31,419 nt of DNA from GCA-2746795 sp964643965 (GCA_964643965.1 CAZXVH010000056.1:1-31419); one strand, 5' to 3'; shown: positions 1-8,189, counted from the stretch's first letter. The notes: generated by a model not told the origin, from the letters alone. Numbers and translations: made by a program.

Positions 1-20
1 AATCAGGAGGGAAATTTGTC

Positions 21-1961
21 ATGTCTGACCGTTTTATACATTCACGTTTATATTTGAAATGGTTTATATTCGTGGCGCTGCTTGGTATGTTTGGTTTATC
101 ATGGGGATCGACGAAAACGGCCGTTGCTCAGCAGTCCATCTCCCCCCTTTATAGCCAAGATTTCGACAGCATCGGCGTTTCAGCCACCGCCTCCTTGCCC
201 ACTTACTGGCGCGTTGACAAATCTACTACCGTTCGCACAGTTGGGTCATGGGTTGCGGCTGTCAGTGCCACAGAACAACGCGAGGGCAACGATATGGTTT
301 CAAACGCAGCCAATGGAATCTACAACTATGGCGCAGGAGATCCCGCCACAGCAACCGATCGTGCTATAGGTTGGATTTCTTCCGGTTCTGCCACCAAGAG
401 CGGAAATCTTTACCTACAACTCACTAATAACACCGGAGCAGAGATCAATGCGCTGGCACTGTCTTACGATGTGGAGAAATACCGCAGCGGCTCGAATACG
501 GCCGGTTTTCGCATTCAACTTTATTACTCCACCGATGGCAGCGCCTGGACTTCCGCTGGACCAACTTTCCTAACCAGCTTTCCTGCTGACGCAGATAATA
601 GCGGATTTACCTCCGCACCAGGGGCGACCGTAGCCGTCACCGGCAACCTCAATTTTGCCACTCCAATTGCGATGAATCAACCCTTCTATTTGGCTTGGAA
701 TTACTCCGTAACTTCCGGCACCACTACTTCCAATGCCCAGGCACTCGGTATAGACAATGTTAGTGTTTCAGGTGTTACTACCTTCAACACCATTACTCTG
801 GATGGTACGCTGAACAGCGCCGAATGGGCAAGCGGCCAGTTGGGCACAGCCTCCGGCACAACTTTTGGCGTCACCTGGGATGATGATTTTTGGTATTTTG
901 GCGTCAAAGGCGGTTTTAGCGGAACAGACTTCTTTATGATTGGCATTGACGTGGATCCAGGCAACGAAACTAGCAGCAATAGTGGCGGAACAGTTGAACG
1001 CTGTGGCGCTATTTTCCCCACCGAAAACAAGCCAGATTACATTCTTACCAATCGCCAAAATGTCTATACACGTGAAAGTTGGGGCTGGAATGGGGGCGCA
1101 TGGGATCAAAACGCCTTCAATCCGACAGAAACAAGCGACTATGATTTTTCAGGTGGCGGCGGTGATTACGAAGTAAAGTTGAGAAAATCAACCGTTTTTG
1201 CCAACAATGAAGACACCACCCCAGTTGGTTTTTACCTCTGGTTGGCAAATGGATCTTGCGAATTTTTCAATGCCTGGCCACCGGAAAACAATAACGCTCA
1301 CAACCCAAATAGCCAATTCCTTTACGCACATACCCGCTATGCTACGACAGACGCAAATCGCACACCCGACACTTATGGCAGCCGCATTGCCTGGGCCGCA
1401 AATAACCTCTCCGCCGATAGTATCTCGTACAATTTCTTCGGGGAAGATGATGCAGGCAGCGGTAATCCCTGGCTGCGGATGACGACAACTGCCAGTGGCG
1501 CTGGCGGCGCTGGTTGCACAGTTCGCGCCAAGCTGGTGGGTAATAATTCCTTTAGCAATTCACCGTTTGTGGGTATCAATCGCTTCGTGGATTTCACCCT
1601 AACCAACTGTACCAACCTGCAAGTAGATGTGCAAATGCGCTACGAAACAAGTGAACTCAATGGCGTAAACGAAGCCGCCGCCGCTTTCTATCGCTGCGCT
1701 GCATCGCCCTGCGCCCCTAATTGGACGCCTGTAGCGGCTGGCACGACAACCCCCAATCCAGCCAATAACAACCTGCTGCTGACGAATGTGCTGCAAGATC
1801 AGTTCTCTTATTGGACAATTAGCGATAGCAATACGCCAACGGCCGTTTCCCTACAATCCTTCAGCGCCCAACCAAACATCTTCCTCCCCCTGCTTCTGGC
1901 AGCCATCGTCGCCCTGCTGCTGAGCAGCGCCCTGATCATCTGGCAGCGCAAACGCCGCTAA
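21..1961 (+). CDS. Secreted, C-terminally anchored surface protein with DOMON/CBM9-like region
   Basis: The 646-residue product starts with a signal peptide: a basic N-terminus, a hydrophobic stretch at about residues 14-30 and a likely cleavage site after AVA near residue 36. Residues about 40-255 form a Thr/Ser/Asn-rich beta-sandwich-like region of the kind found in bacterial surface proteins. Residues about 257-440 begin with LDGTLNSAEW and contain VTWDDDFWYFGV, which resembles DOMON/CBM9-like domains. The C-terminus has a single hydrophobic helix (about 618-640) followed by WQRKRR, a tail anchor. An AGGAGGG ribosome binding site at 6-12 fits the ATG at 21. It is preceded by unseen sequence and followed by a minus-strand gene, so it is not in an operon with its right neighbour. 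Two AACGGCCGTT palindromes lie in it (116, 1838), both read as TAV. The exact ligand is unknown. I am sure of the gene and its export, unsure of the domain names. Confidence 0.85.
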   Translation: MSDRFIHSRLYLKWFIFVALLGMFGLSWGSTKTAVAQQSISPLYSQDFDSIGVSATASLPTYWRVDKSTTVRTVGSWVAAVSATEQREGNDMVSNAANGIYNYGAGDPATATDRAIGWISSGSATKSGNLYLQLTNNTGAEINALALSYDVEKYRSGSNTAGFRIQLYYSTDGSAWTSAGPTFLTSFPADADNSGFTSAPGATVAVTGNLNFATPIAMNQPFYLAWNYSVTSGTTTSNAQALGIDNVSVSGVTTFNTITLDGTLNSAEWASGQLGTASGTTFGVTWDDDFWYFGVKGGFSGTDFFMIGIDVDPGNETSSNSGGTVERCGAIFPTENKPDYILTNRQNVYTRESWGWNGGAWDQNAFNPTETSDYDFSGGGGDYEVKLRKSTVFANNEDTTPVGFYLWLANGSCEFFNAWPPENNNAHNPNSQFLYAHTRYATTDANRTPDTYGSRIAWAANNLSADSISYNFFGEDDAGSGNPWLRMTTTASGAGGAGCTVRAKLVGNNSFSNSPFVGINRFVDFTLTNCTNLQVDVQMRYETSELNGVNEAAAAFYRCAASPCAPNWTPVAAGTTTPNPANNNLLLTNVLQDQFSYWTISDSNTPTAVSLQSFSAQPNIFLPLLLAAIVALLLSSALIIWQRKRR

Positions 1962-1994
1962 ACTACACCCGCTCCTCAAGCGGATCATATAACG

Positions 1995-2031
1995 AAAAAA
2001 GAGGCCGAGATTGTTGATCAATCTCGGCCTC
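1995..2031 (-). terminator. Intrinsic terminator downstream of ino1
   Basis: There is a perfect 13-bp stem (2001-2013 with 2019-2031), a 5-nt loop, and an A6 run at 1995-2000, which is a U-tract when read on the minus strand. It lies about 65 bp past the ino1 stop codon and would also insulate the plus-strand surface-protein gene ending at 1961. Confidence 0.85.
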
Positions 2032-2033
2032 CA

Positions 2034-2103
2034 CACTGTTCACCGTTTACTGTTCACCGTTTACTGTTCACTGTCCACTGTTTACTGTCCACTGATCACT
2101 TCC
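2034..2103. repeat. Heptanucleotide tandem repeat, unit YACYGTY
   Basis: Nine consecutive 7-mers run from 2034 to 2096 (CACTGTT, CACCGTT, TACTGTT, CACCGTT, TACTGTT, CACTGTC, CACTGTT, TACTGTC, CACTGAT), followed by a partial unit. The array fills the gap between the terminator and ino1 and runs over the ino1 TGA stop codon (2096-2098). The same ACTGTNN family recurs inside the gene at 3354-6344 and after rlmN. Confidence 0.9.
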
Positions 2104-3178
2104 CCGCAATATAATCTTCCGTCATATTCCGGGCGATGTCATCGGGGAACTGCTGGGGCGGGGATTTCATGAAGTAGCTAGACGGGGCAATCAAGGGGCC
2201 ACCCATGCCGCGATCCATTGCCAATTTAGCGCAACGGGCGGCATCAATCATCACACCCGCAGAGTTCGGCGAATCCCACACTTCCAATTTCAGTTCCAAA
2301 TTCAAGGGCACATTGCCAAAAGCACGCCCTTCCATGCGGATGTGGCACCACTTGCGGTCTGTGAGCCACGGGATATAGTCACTTGGTCCCACATGCACAT
2401 TATCGGCGCCAATATCATAGGGGAGTTGGCTGGTGACGGCCTGGGTCTTGGAAATCTTCTTAGATTCCAGACGTTCCCGTTCCAACATATTGTAGAAATC
2501 CATATTGCCGCCAAAGTTCAGTTGATACGTGCGATCCAGATGAATGCCACGATCATTGAACAAATTGGTGAGGACGCGGTGGGTGATGGTGGCGCCAAGC
2601 TGGCTCTTAATGTCGTCGCCGACGATGGGCAAGCCACGTTCTTCAAAGCGTTTACTCCAGTACGGAGAGCTGGCAATAAAAACAGGGATACCGTTGACAA
2701 AACCACAGCCAGCGTCCAACGCCTGTTCCACATACCACTTGGTCGCCATCTCAGAACCGACCGGCATAAAATTGATAACCACATCCGTGCCTGTATCTTT
2801 GAGGATTTTGATGATATTGTCGGTGGGACCTTCGGCTTTGGTGACCATAGTGCTCACGTATTTACCCAAACCATCATGGGTCATGCCCCGAGAAACGGGC
2901 ACATTGAGGTATGGCACGTCGGCAAATTTGATGGTGTTGTTGGGCGCGGCCCAGATGGCCTCGCTCAGGTCTTTACCCACTTTGCCCTGCACCACATCAA
3001 TCGCGGCGGAAATCTCAATGTCGCGCACATGGTAACCGCCCACTGTGGCGTGCATCAGGCCAGGAATTTCAGCATCATCTGGCGCATCTTTGTAATATTG
3101 CAGCCCCTGAACGAAGGAATTGGCGCAGTTGCCGATACCAATCAGGGCAACACGAACTTTTTTGTTTTGTTTTGACAT
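2096..3178 (-). CDS. ino1: Inositol-3-phosphate synthase (myo-inositol-1-phosphate synthase)
   Basis: This NAD-dependent cytosolic enzyme converts glucose 6-phosphate to 1D-myo-inositol 3-phosphate, the precursor of inositol phospholipids and related glycolipids. The 360 residues match the length of the short actinobacterial/archaeal form. The Rossmann motif GIGNCANS lies at residues 14-21. The downstream segments PVSRGMTHDGLG, NFMPVGSE and GDDIKSQLGATITHR are typical of the family. The ATG at 3178 is preceded by GAGGAGA about 9 nt upstream. The gene stands alone on the minus strand, with its own terminator at 1995-2031 and an AT-rich upstream region. Its stop codon lies in a heptamer repeat. 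Neighbouring envelope genes fit a role in lipid or glycolipid head groups. Confidence 0.95.
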   Translation of the reverse strand: MSKQNKKVRVALIGIGNCANSFVQGLQYYKDAPDDAEIPGLMHATVGGYHVRDIEISAAIDVVQGKVGKDLSEAIWAAPNNTIKFADVPYLNVPVSRGMTHDGLGKYVSTMVTKAEGPTDNIIKILKDTGTDVVINFMPVGSEMATKWYVEQALDAGCGFVNGIPVFIASSPYWSKRFEERGLPIVGDDIKSQLGATITHRVLTNLFNDRGIHLDRTYQLNFGGNMDFYNMLERERLESKKISKTQAVTSQLPYDIGADNVHVGPSDYIPWLTDRKWCHIRMEGRAFGNVPLNLELKLEVWDSPNSAGVMIDAARCAKLAMDRGMGGPLIAPSSYFMKSPPQQFPDDIARNMTEDYIAGK

Positions 3179-3223
3179 CTAGGATGTTCTCCTCTATAAA
3201 ATATTGTTTTTTATTAACCAACA

Positions 3224-3279
3224 GAAACCCAATTTCAATGGCCTATAAAGGAGAAATCGGGTTTCAAAGTTTGTTTTTT
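3224..3279. terminator. Inverted repeat with T-tract between two minus-strand genes
   Basis: The arms 3224-3236 and 3253-3265 pair at 12 of 13 positions with a 16-nt loop, and a T6 run follows at about 3272-3279 on the plus strand. That orientation suits plus-strand termination, but no plus-strand gene lies directly upstream. It could stop antisense transcription, serve as a poor terminator for the minus-strand gene ending at 3354, or act in the ino1 leader. The direction is uncertain. Confidence 0.4.
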
Positions 3280-3353
3280 AAGACCCGCCCATTCTAACAC
3301 ATTACGCAGATTATGGATGCGTTTAATGATCATCTATTGAAAAAATCAGACGG

Positions 3354-6344
3354 TTATCTAACAGACGGCCGTTTCCACCACACCAGCCCACCCAAAATCA
3401 ACCATAGCAGCAAAGCAATCAGGGAAATAGAACGGCCGTTTTCAAAACTCCGCGCCTCATAGGAAAACACCACCTCATGTTTACCCCCGCCTGGCACAAA
3501 CACACTCTTAAACAAAATATCGGCCGTTTCGATAACCCGTGGACTGTTGTCCACAGTCACTTGCCAGCCGGTAAAATTAGCGTCTGTCAGCAAGAGCAAG
3601 CCGTCGGCGATATTGTCTGTGTGAATGACAACCCGCTCCGGCGAGTAACTGACGATAATTGCTTCGCCAGGCGGGTTTAACTGTTCACTGTCCACTGTTA
3701 ACTGGTCACTGTCCACTGTTGCCTGTTCACTGTTAATCAAAACGGCCGTTTGCCGCGGATCAAACGCCGGTTCAGCCATCACAGCCAGCGCCGCTTCTGC
3801 ATCTGGCGCGAAGCGCCAGTTTTGCACAAAAAAGGCGCGAGGCAGCACATCCAGATTCTCGTAAATCTTCACGTCGCCAGAGTGGATGAGGCGGTAATTA
3901 CCCAGCGCCAGCGCCATGAATGTGCCCGATTCCTCATTGAGCAGCGTGGCGCCCAAGATAGGCCACCCGCCCTCTTTCGCCGTGAACGAGATGGTTTCAG
4001 GCGCAGCCGGCAATGCCCAAACAGACAGATCGCCATTCTGAGCAATCCGTGCCACCGGCGCCCCATCAGCCAGAACTTGCCCTACTACTGCCCCTTCAGA
4101 GATCACAGCCAGCGCCGTCGCCGGAAAATCAGGGAGATAGGCAACCTCAAAATGATCAACGACTTCTAATTTGTGCTGGAGATCAAAAAAAGCATCCATT
4201 GGCGGCTCGGTCAGGGTGCGCCATTGGTCGCCGGTTTTGTCGGTGATGAGATAACGGCCGTTAAACAAATCCAGCCATTTTGCTTCGGGTACAACACTCA
4301 GATGTTCGCGTAAACGGCCGTCGGTGGTCGTTTGGCCTTCGGGCAGAATCAGGCGCATCAACTGACTATACGCAGCCAACGGCAAAATGCCGCCATCAAA
4401 ACCATCCACCGATGCCAGGCCATACGCCAGGGGCAAATTGGGGGCGATGATCTCTTTACTTTTAATGGCGACGAGGTAGTCGTACAAAGCCGCCTCATCC
4501 AGTTGATCCGCGTACACGCTATTGATCTCCCCCTGGTCGCCGGGATCAAAGAAGATGTTTGACAAACTGAGCAAGCGCTCAGGAGGAACTGTCTCATCCG
4601 TCATTAAACGGGCGGCCGGCGGGCGCAAATCGAACCACGCTTCGGGGGTGGTTAGCTGGTTGTAAGGCAAACTGCGCGAGGCCAAAAAAAGGACGGCCAG
4701 CGCCAGCCCGGCCAGCCAGCCCGGCGACCCCCAATTAGCAGGCATAAATCCAACGCGCAGCCGCGAATCCCGGTTCCCACAAGGACGAATGCCCGCCACA
4801 AAGAGGTAAACGAGCAGCATTTCCAGCAGCCACAACAGCCAGGTGGCGGCGTTAACCGCTTCATACGGCGCTTCCGGGCCAACGGGGAGAAACGGCGCCA
4901 ACAGACCCGCGACAGCGTTCCAGGCTATGAGCAAAATCACCAGAAGCAGGCCCAGGCGTAACGGCCGTTCCACCCTGGGAGCGCGGGCAGCCTGCCCGCT
5001 CTTTGCGGACAGGCTGTCCGCGCTCCCGGGGCGACGCCACCTGTGCCACAAAATCTGGAAGCCGACGCCGGCCAGCAGCGCCAGGCCCAGACCATAGAGC
5101 GCCAGCCAGCGCGCCGGCACGCGGAACAGGTTGAAGCCGGGCAGCCGCGCCAGCAGCCAGTAGACAGGATTGAAGGCGCCAAAGGCCAGAAACAGCCCGA
5201 ACAATATCAGCGCCAAAGCAGGCAAGACGCCCGGCCAGCGCCGCCACTGCCACGCGCCAATCACCGCCAATACCAGGGCCGTAATCGGCAAAAAAGCCAC
5301 ATACTCGCTAAACAACGACTGACCGACAGAAGGCAGCAACGCCCGCCCCAGCAGCAGCGGGTTCAGACTGAATGACAGCACCTCGTTGGGCAGCAGCCCC
5401 CCCTGCCGGGCTGAGGCGCTGGAGAGTTCAAGGGTGGGCAGGAGTTGAACGGCCGTTAGCAACAGAGCCAATACGGCGCCAAAAACAATTGCACCCAACC
5501 GAAAAGAGAGATTAGAAATTAGCGCCTGAGACCTGGGCGATCTCCACTCCCCACTCCCCACTCTCAAATCGAAGGGAATCAACCACACTCCCGCCGCCAC
5601 GCCGCTGATAAACGTCGTCTGGCTGTGTCCGGCAAAGAGCTGCAAGCTGAAAAACAGGGTAACGGCCGTTCCCCGCGCCAACAGCCAGCGCCAACCCATT
5701 GGGCGATTTGCAGAGGGGGTGACGGTCCACAGCAGCCAGGGCAGCCAGGCCAAGCCTTGCACCTGGTTGATATGCTCCACCTGGGCGGTGAAATAGCCAC
5801 CGAGGGCGAAGAGAACGGCCGTTACCAGCGCCGCCTGCCATTCAAGCGATAAGGCTCGTTTCGCCAGCAGATACGTCCCCGCCCCGGCAATGACCACATG
5901 CATGAGAATGGAAGCAGTGACGGCGTAGGGCGTGGGCAGCAACGCCCACACCGGCCAGTTCAACGGATAGAAGAAGCCCACCTGGCTGTTCGCCAACAGC
6001 GGCGCCCCCATAAACAGGCTGTCGTTCCACAAAGGGATACGCCCCGCCTGCAACGCCGCCGCCGCCGCCTGCCAGTACGGGTAAAAATAGAGGAAGGTAT
6101 CCCCCCGCGCCAAAATGAGATTGCTAAACACCATCTTGTGGAAAAACAACAAAACCAGCCCCAGCAGCAACAGCCCGGGAACCACCCCTGTTAAACCTTT
6201 TGTGCCTCTATCCCTTCGCAACTTTGTCTTAAATCCTTTAGCAATTCCAATTATGGCGCCTCCACCGATGAATGAATTCATCTTCTGAAAGAAGAAACAT
6301 GTTAAAACATGTTCCGCAGGGCAAAAAACAACATGCTTCAGCAT
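3354..6344 (-). CDS. YfhO-family polytopic membrane protein with repeat insertions
   Basis: This large multi-spanning membrane protein belongs to the YfhO group (related to GT-C glycosyltransferases), proposed to glycosylate cell-wall polymers or lipids. The N-terminal segment GDTFLYFYPYWQ near residue 81, the following NSQVGFFYPLNW and QVEHINQVQGLAWLPW, about a dozen hydrophobic helices to about residue 560, an extracellular C-terminal domain, and the final FTGWQVTVDN plus one TM helix are all family hallmarks. The open frame gives 996 residues. The first about 35 residues are encoded by a hairpin element (6240-6412) and the next stretch (KLRRDRGTKG) looks repeat-derived, so the native start is probably internal: ATG at 6281, or GTG at 6185 with AAAGG about 10 nt upstream (about 943 residues). 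Three more in-frame repeats lie at residues about 258-268, 439-456 and 869-888. It is probably co-transcribed with the GT39 gene upstream. The substrate is unknown. Confidence 0.88.
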   Translation of the reverse strand: MLKHVVFCPAEHVLTCFFFQKMNSFIGGGAIIGIAKGFKTKLRRDRGTKGLTGVVPGLLLLGLVLLFFHKMVFSNLILARGDTFLYFYPYWQAAAAALQAGRIPLWNDSLFMGAPLLANSQVGFFYPLNWPVWALLPTPYAVTASILMHVVIAGAGTYLLAKRALSLEWQAALVTAVLFALGGYFTAQVEHINQVQGLAWLPWLLWTVTPSANRPMGWRWLLARGTAVTLFFSLQLFAGHSQTTFISGVAAGVWLIPFDLRVGSGEWRSPRSQALISNLSFRLGAIVFGAVLALLLTAVQLLPTLELSSASARQGGLLPNEVLSFSLNPLLLGRALLPSVGQSLFSEYVAFLPITALVLAVIGAWQWRRWPGVLPALALILFGLFLAFGAFNPVYWLLARLPGFNLFRVPARWLALYGLGLALLAGVGFQILWHRWRRPGSADSLSAKSGQAARAPRVERPLRLGLLLVILLIAWNAVAGLLAPFLPVGPEAPYEAVNAATWLLWLLEMLLVYLFVAGIRPCGNRDSRLRVGFMPANWGSPGWLAGLALAVLFLASRSLPYNQLTTPEAWFDLRPPAARLMTDETVPPERLLSLSNIFFDPGDQGEINSVYADQLDEAALYDYLVAIKSKEIIAPNLPLAYGLASVDGFDGGILPLAAYSQLMRLILPEGQTTTDGRLREHLSVVPEAKWLDLFNGRYLITDKTGDQWRTLTEPPMDAFFDLQHKLEVVDHFEVAYLPDFPATALAVISEGAVVGQVLADGAPVARIAQNGDLSVWALPAAPETISFTAKEGGWPILGATLLNEESGTFMALALGNYRLIHSGDVKIYENLDVLPRAFFVQNWRFAPDAEAALAVMAEPAFDPRQTAVLINSEQATVDSDQLTVDSEQLNPPGEAIIVSYSPERVVIHTDNIADGLLLLTDANFTGWQVTVDNSPRVIETADILFKSVFVPGGGKHEVVFSYEARSFENGRSISLIALLLWLILGGLVWWKRPSVR
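3682..3737. repeat. In-frame heptanucleotide repeat (TGTNNAC) inside the YfhO-like gene
   Basis: Eight 7-mers (TGTTCAC, TGTCCAC, TGTTAAC, TGGTCAC, TGTCCAC, TGTTGCC, TGTTCAC, TGTTAAT) lie in the coding region. Since 21 nt is both three units and seven codons, the protein shows a matching seven-residue repeat (SEQATVD, SDQLTVD, SEQLN). The unit family matches 2034-2096 and 10039-10080. Confidence 0.9.
4975..5030. repeat. GC-rich palindromic element inserted in frame in the YfhO-like gene
   Basis: The arms 4977-4999 and 5005-5027 are inverted copies differing at 2 of 23 positions. Each arm contains its own small palindrome (GGGCAGCCTGCCC and GGACAGGCTGTCC). It encodes the hydrophilic stretch at residues about 439-456 between two membrane helices, so it looks like an insertion tolerated in a loop. 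Confidence 0.75.
5542..5569. repeat. Short heptamer repeat (CCCCACT) inside the YfhO-like gene
   Basis: CTCCACT, CCCCACT, CCCCACT and CTCAAAT follow each other with a 7-nt period within the coding sequence (residues about 258-268, giving VGSGEW). Just upstream in the gene, 5506-5520 holds an AATTAGA-type copy related to the array at 23174-23208. Confidence 0.6.
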
Positions 6345-6412
6345 GTTTCCTGTCTCAGATACCGATTTTAATCGGTGTCGTCGGTAGCAGAAATACGAAA
6401 ATTGGAATTGCT
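6240..6412. repeat. MITE-like multi-hairpin element at the 5' end of the YfhO-like gene
   Basis: The element is bounded by 13-bp perfect terminal inverted repeats (AGCAATTCCAATT at 6240-6252, its complement at 6400-6412). The 9-mer AAATCCTTT flanks it as a direct repeat (6231-6239 and 6415-6423), resembling a target-site duplication. Inside is a string of five hairpins with tiny loops: 6272-6281, 6281-6295, 6296-6313 (AACATGTT arms), 6330-6347 (AACATGCT/AGCATGTT) and 6361-6376 (ACCGATT/AATCGGT). It carries no gene of its own. It supplies both ATG codons (6344 and 6281) available to the downstream reading frame. Confidence 0.7.
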
Positions 6413-6461
6413 ATAAATCCTTTCAAAACTGAAATCTGCGTCAGCTCCGTGGTTCTCTGTG

Positions 6462-8153
6462 TTACTGCTTGTAAATTCGGTACAAGGTCATGCTTGCCCC
6501 ACCTGCTTCTGGAATTGGCTCCAGGCTAAACCCGGCCGCTGCCACTGCTCGCAGAAACGGCCGTTCCCGTCCATCATTCGCCAACACCACATACCGAACG
6601 GTAGCGCCGCCGCCAAAAACAGTCAAATCTTCCGCCAACTGCGCCGGATGCGGGACCCAGTTGACATACACGCCCCGATCAAACAAATGGTAGCGCCACT
6701 GCCAACTGTACCAATGGTCATATAAAACCGTGCCATACGGCTCATCATACAAATACGCCGCGATTTCTGCCGCCCCACCATCCGCCTCGGGAAAGCCGCC
6801 AATGGGGAAACGGCCGTTTCGCCCTGCCCAGGCCGCCGGCAACAAAACAAACAATAATAAGCCAAAGATAATATATTGGGAGATTGGGGATGGGAGATGG
6901 GAGATGAGAAGGTGACTACGTATCTTCTCAATAAACTGGGAGATTACAAAAGTTTTGGCATCAGAGTGTTCATGCAAAGCTAATTCTGAAACTTTTGTAA
7001 TCTTTGTCCCCAAATATTGAGATGTTACGTGACTACTAACTAATTTCAACAGTCGCGCTATCAAAATCGCCACCAACGGTATTAACGCCAACAAATACCG
7101 ATCCCACACCGGCGCCGCCAGCAGCCAATGTACCACCGCGTATGCTAAAACAAACAGCGCCAGAAATTGATCCAATAAATCCCTCTGTTCCTTTGTCCCA
7201 CCTTCGGCCTGGCTCAGCATAAGTTCGTCCCTTTGTAATGAATTCTTTGCCAGGCTCAATAACGGCCGTCCAACCGCCAACACCACCAAGCCCATCACCA
7301 GCGGCGACGCCCACGCATACCACCATAGCTGCCCCCACGCCGCCAACCGCGGCCACAGCTCCCAAGACCAACTGAGACGCACCCCGCCAAAATTGTCCAT
7401 TTGCCGTCCCCACAACGAGAACTGCCCCGTGCGGGCAAAATCCCACAGCAGCAGCGCCGCCACCAGCAGCAGCAGCCCAACGGCAAACCGCCGCCACTCC
7501 CGCCAGCGCCAGCCCGCCAGCCAGCCCACGCCCACCAGCAGCGGCAAAAAGAGCCACGCCTGGTATTTGGTAGCGAGGGCCAGACCGAATAAGAGACCAG
7601 CGGTGAAGTGGCGGGTGACGGGTACGCGCCACCCGCCACTCGCCACCACCAACGAAGCAATAATCCACATCCCCAGCAACGGATCCGTAAACGCCGTAGC
7701 GCTAAATTGAATGGCAAAGGGGGACAGGGCCAGGAAAAGGGCAGCCAGAACGGCCGTTTCCTCATCTCCATACCAACGCCACACCAACACAGCCAGCAGT
7801 GGTACAAGCACAAGCGAAGCGATAAAGTTGGGCAGCCGCGCCGCCCATTCCACCGCCCCTTGCAGCGGATAGAAGAGCGCCTGCATATAAAACAGCAGCG
7901 GCGGTTTATCCACCGCCGGCGTCAGCAGCAGCGGGTCACGCCACACGGCAATCAGCCGTGCCCACCAGGCAAACAGCGCTTCATCGCTGTGAAAGCGGTT
8001 GGCAAAGAGGGCATGGAAACGGAAAACGGCCGTTAACCACACCACCCCCATCAAGCCAATCTTGCCTCGCCAACTCATGCGCCTCATCCTATAATACAAT
8101 TTGCGATCCTCGATTTCGGATTGACAATTCTTTACGTCAGCCGTCATCGTCAA
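6462..8153 (-). CDS. GT39/ArnT-like membrane glycosyltransferase with in-frame insertion
   Basis: This polytopic GT-C fold glycosyltransferase of the dolichyl-phosphate-mannose-protein mannosyltransferase/ArnT superfamily is expected to move a sugar from a polyprenyl-phosphate donor to a protein or lipid outside the membrane. The DE pair in RFHSDEALFAWW (residues 57-58) sits in the first external loop, where these enzymes have their catalytic acid. VDKPPLLFYMQALF and FTDPLLGMWI follow in family order, with many hydrophobic helices. The frame opens at 8153, but the first 22 residues overlap a heptamer repeat and the divergent gene, so ATG 8087 (MRRMSWRGK) is likelier. Residues about 372-424 are encoded by an inverted-repeat insertion plus heptamers (6882-7037) and look unrelated to the fold. 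The end lies about 120 bp before the YfhO-like frame, suggesting one operon. Confidence 0.88.
   Translation of the reverse strand: MTMTADVKNCQSEIEDRKLYYRMRRMSWRGKIGLMGVVWLTAVFRFHALFANRFHSDEALFAWWARLIAVWRDPLLLTPAVDKPPLLFYMQALFYPLQGAVEWAARLPNFIASLVLVPLLAVLVWRWYGDEETAVLAALFLALSPFAIQFSATAFTDPLLGMWIIASLVVASGGWRVPVTRHFTAGLLFGLALATKYQAWLFLPLLVGVGWLAGWRWREWRRFAVGLLLLVAALLLWDFARTGQFSLWGRQMDNFGGVRLSWSWELWPRLAAWGQLWWYAWASPLVMGLVVLAVGRPLLSLAKNSLQRDELMLSQAEGGTKEQRDLLDQFLALFVLAYAVVHWLLAAPVWDRYLLALIPLVAILIARLLKLVSSHVTSQYLGTKITKVSELALHEHSDAKTFVISQFIEKIRSHLLISHLPSPISQYIIFGLLLFVLLPAAWAGRNGRFPIGGFPEADGGAAEIAAYLYDEPYGTVLYDHWYSWQWRYHLFDRGVYVNWVPHPAQLAEDLTVFGGGATVRYVVLANDGRERPFLRAVAAAGFSLEPIPEAGGASMTLYRIYKQ
6882..6909. 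repeat. Heptamer repeat (GATGGGA) in the GT39 gene
   Basis: GATTGGG, GATGGGA, GATGGGA and GATGAGA follow with a 7-nt period and read as the SHL-LISHLPSPIS region of the GT39 protein. The array abuts the inverted repeat at 6912-7037. Confidence 0.7.
6912..7037. repeat. Long inverted-repeat element inserted in frame in the GT39 gene
   Basis: A perfect 15-bp inner inverted repeat (6941-6955 with 6989-7003) is extended outward by imperfectly matching arms (6912-6940 and 7004-7037, sharing CTCAATA and GTAGTCAC-like blocks). The whole forms an arm of about 44-48 nt around a 33-nt loop. It stays open in the gene's frame and encodes about 42 hydrophilic residues between hydrophobic helices. Confidence 0.7.
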
Positions 8154-8179
8154 TCGACATTCACCAATCGTAAATCGAA
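8152..8179. repeat. Degenerate heptamer repeat between divergent genes
   Basis: AATCGAC, ATTCACC, AATCGTA and AATCGAA follow with a 7-nt period in the gap between the divergent GT39 and HAD genes, just before the HAD ribosome binding site. Upstream sequence back to about 8100 has further weak copies. Confidence 0.5.
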
Positions 8180-8189
8180 ACAGGACAAT

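Noticed and set aside
116..125. AACGGCCGTT as a transcription-factor operator
   Set aside because: Copies lie inside coding regions in every frame and not in promoters.
2342..3175. 277-codon plus-strand open frame
   Set aside because: It is antisense to ino1, has no recognisable domain, and ino1 matches its family over the full length.
8121..8189. Extended N-terminus of the HAD phosphatase
   Set aside because: These codons fall in heptamer repeat sequence and lack family similarity; ATG 8190 has a ribosome binding site.
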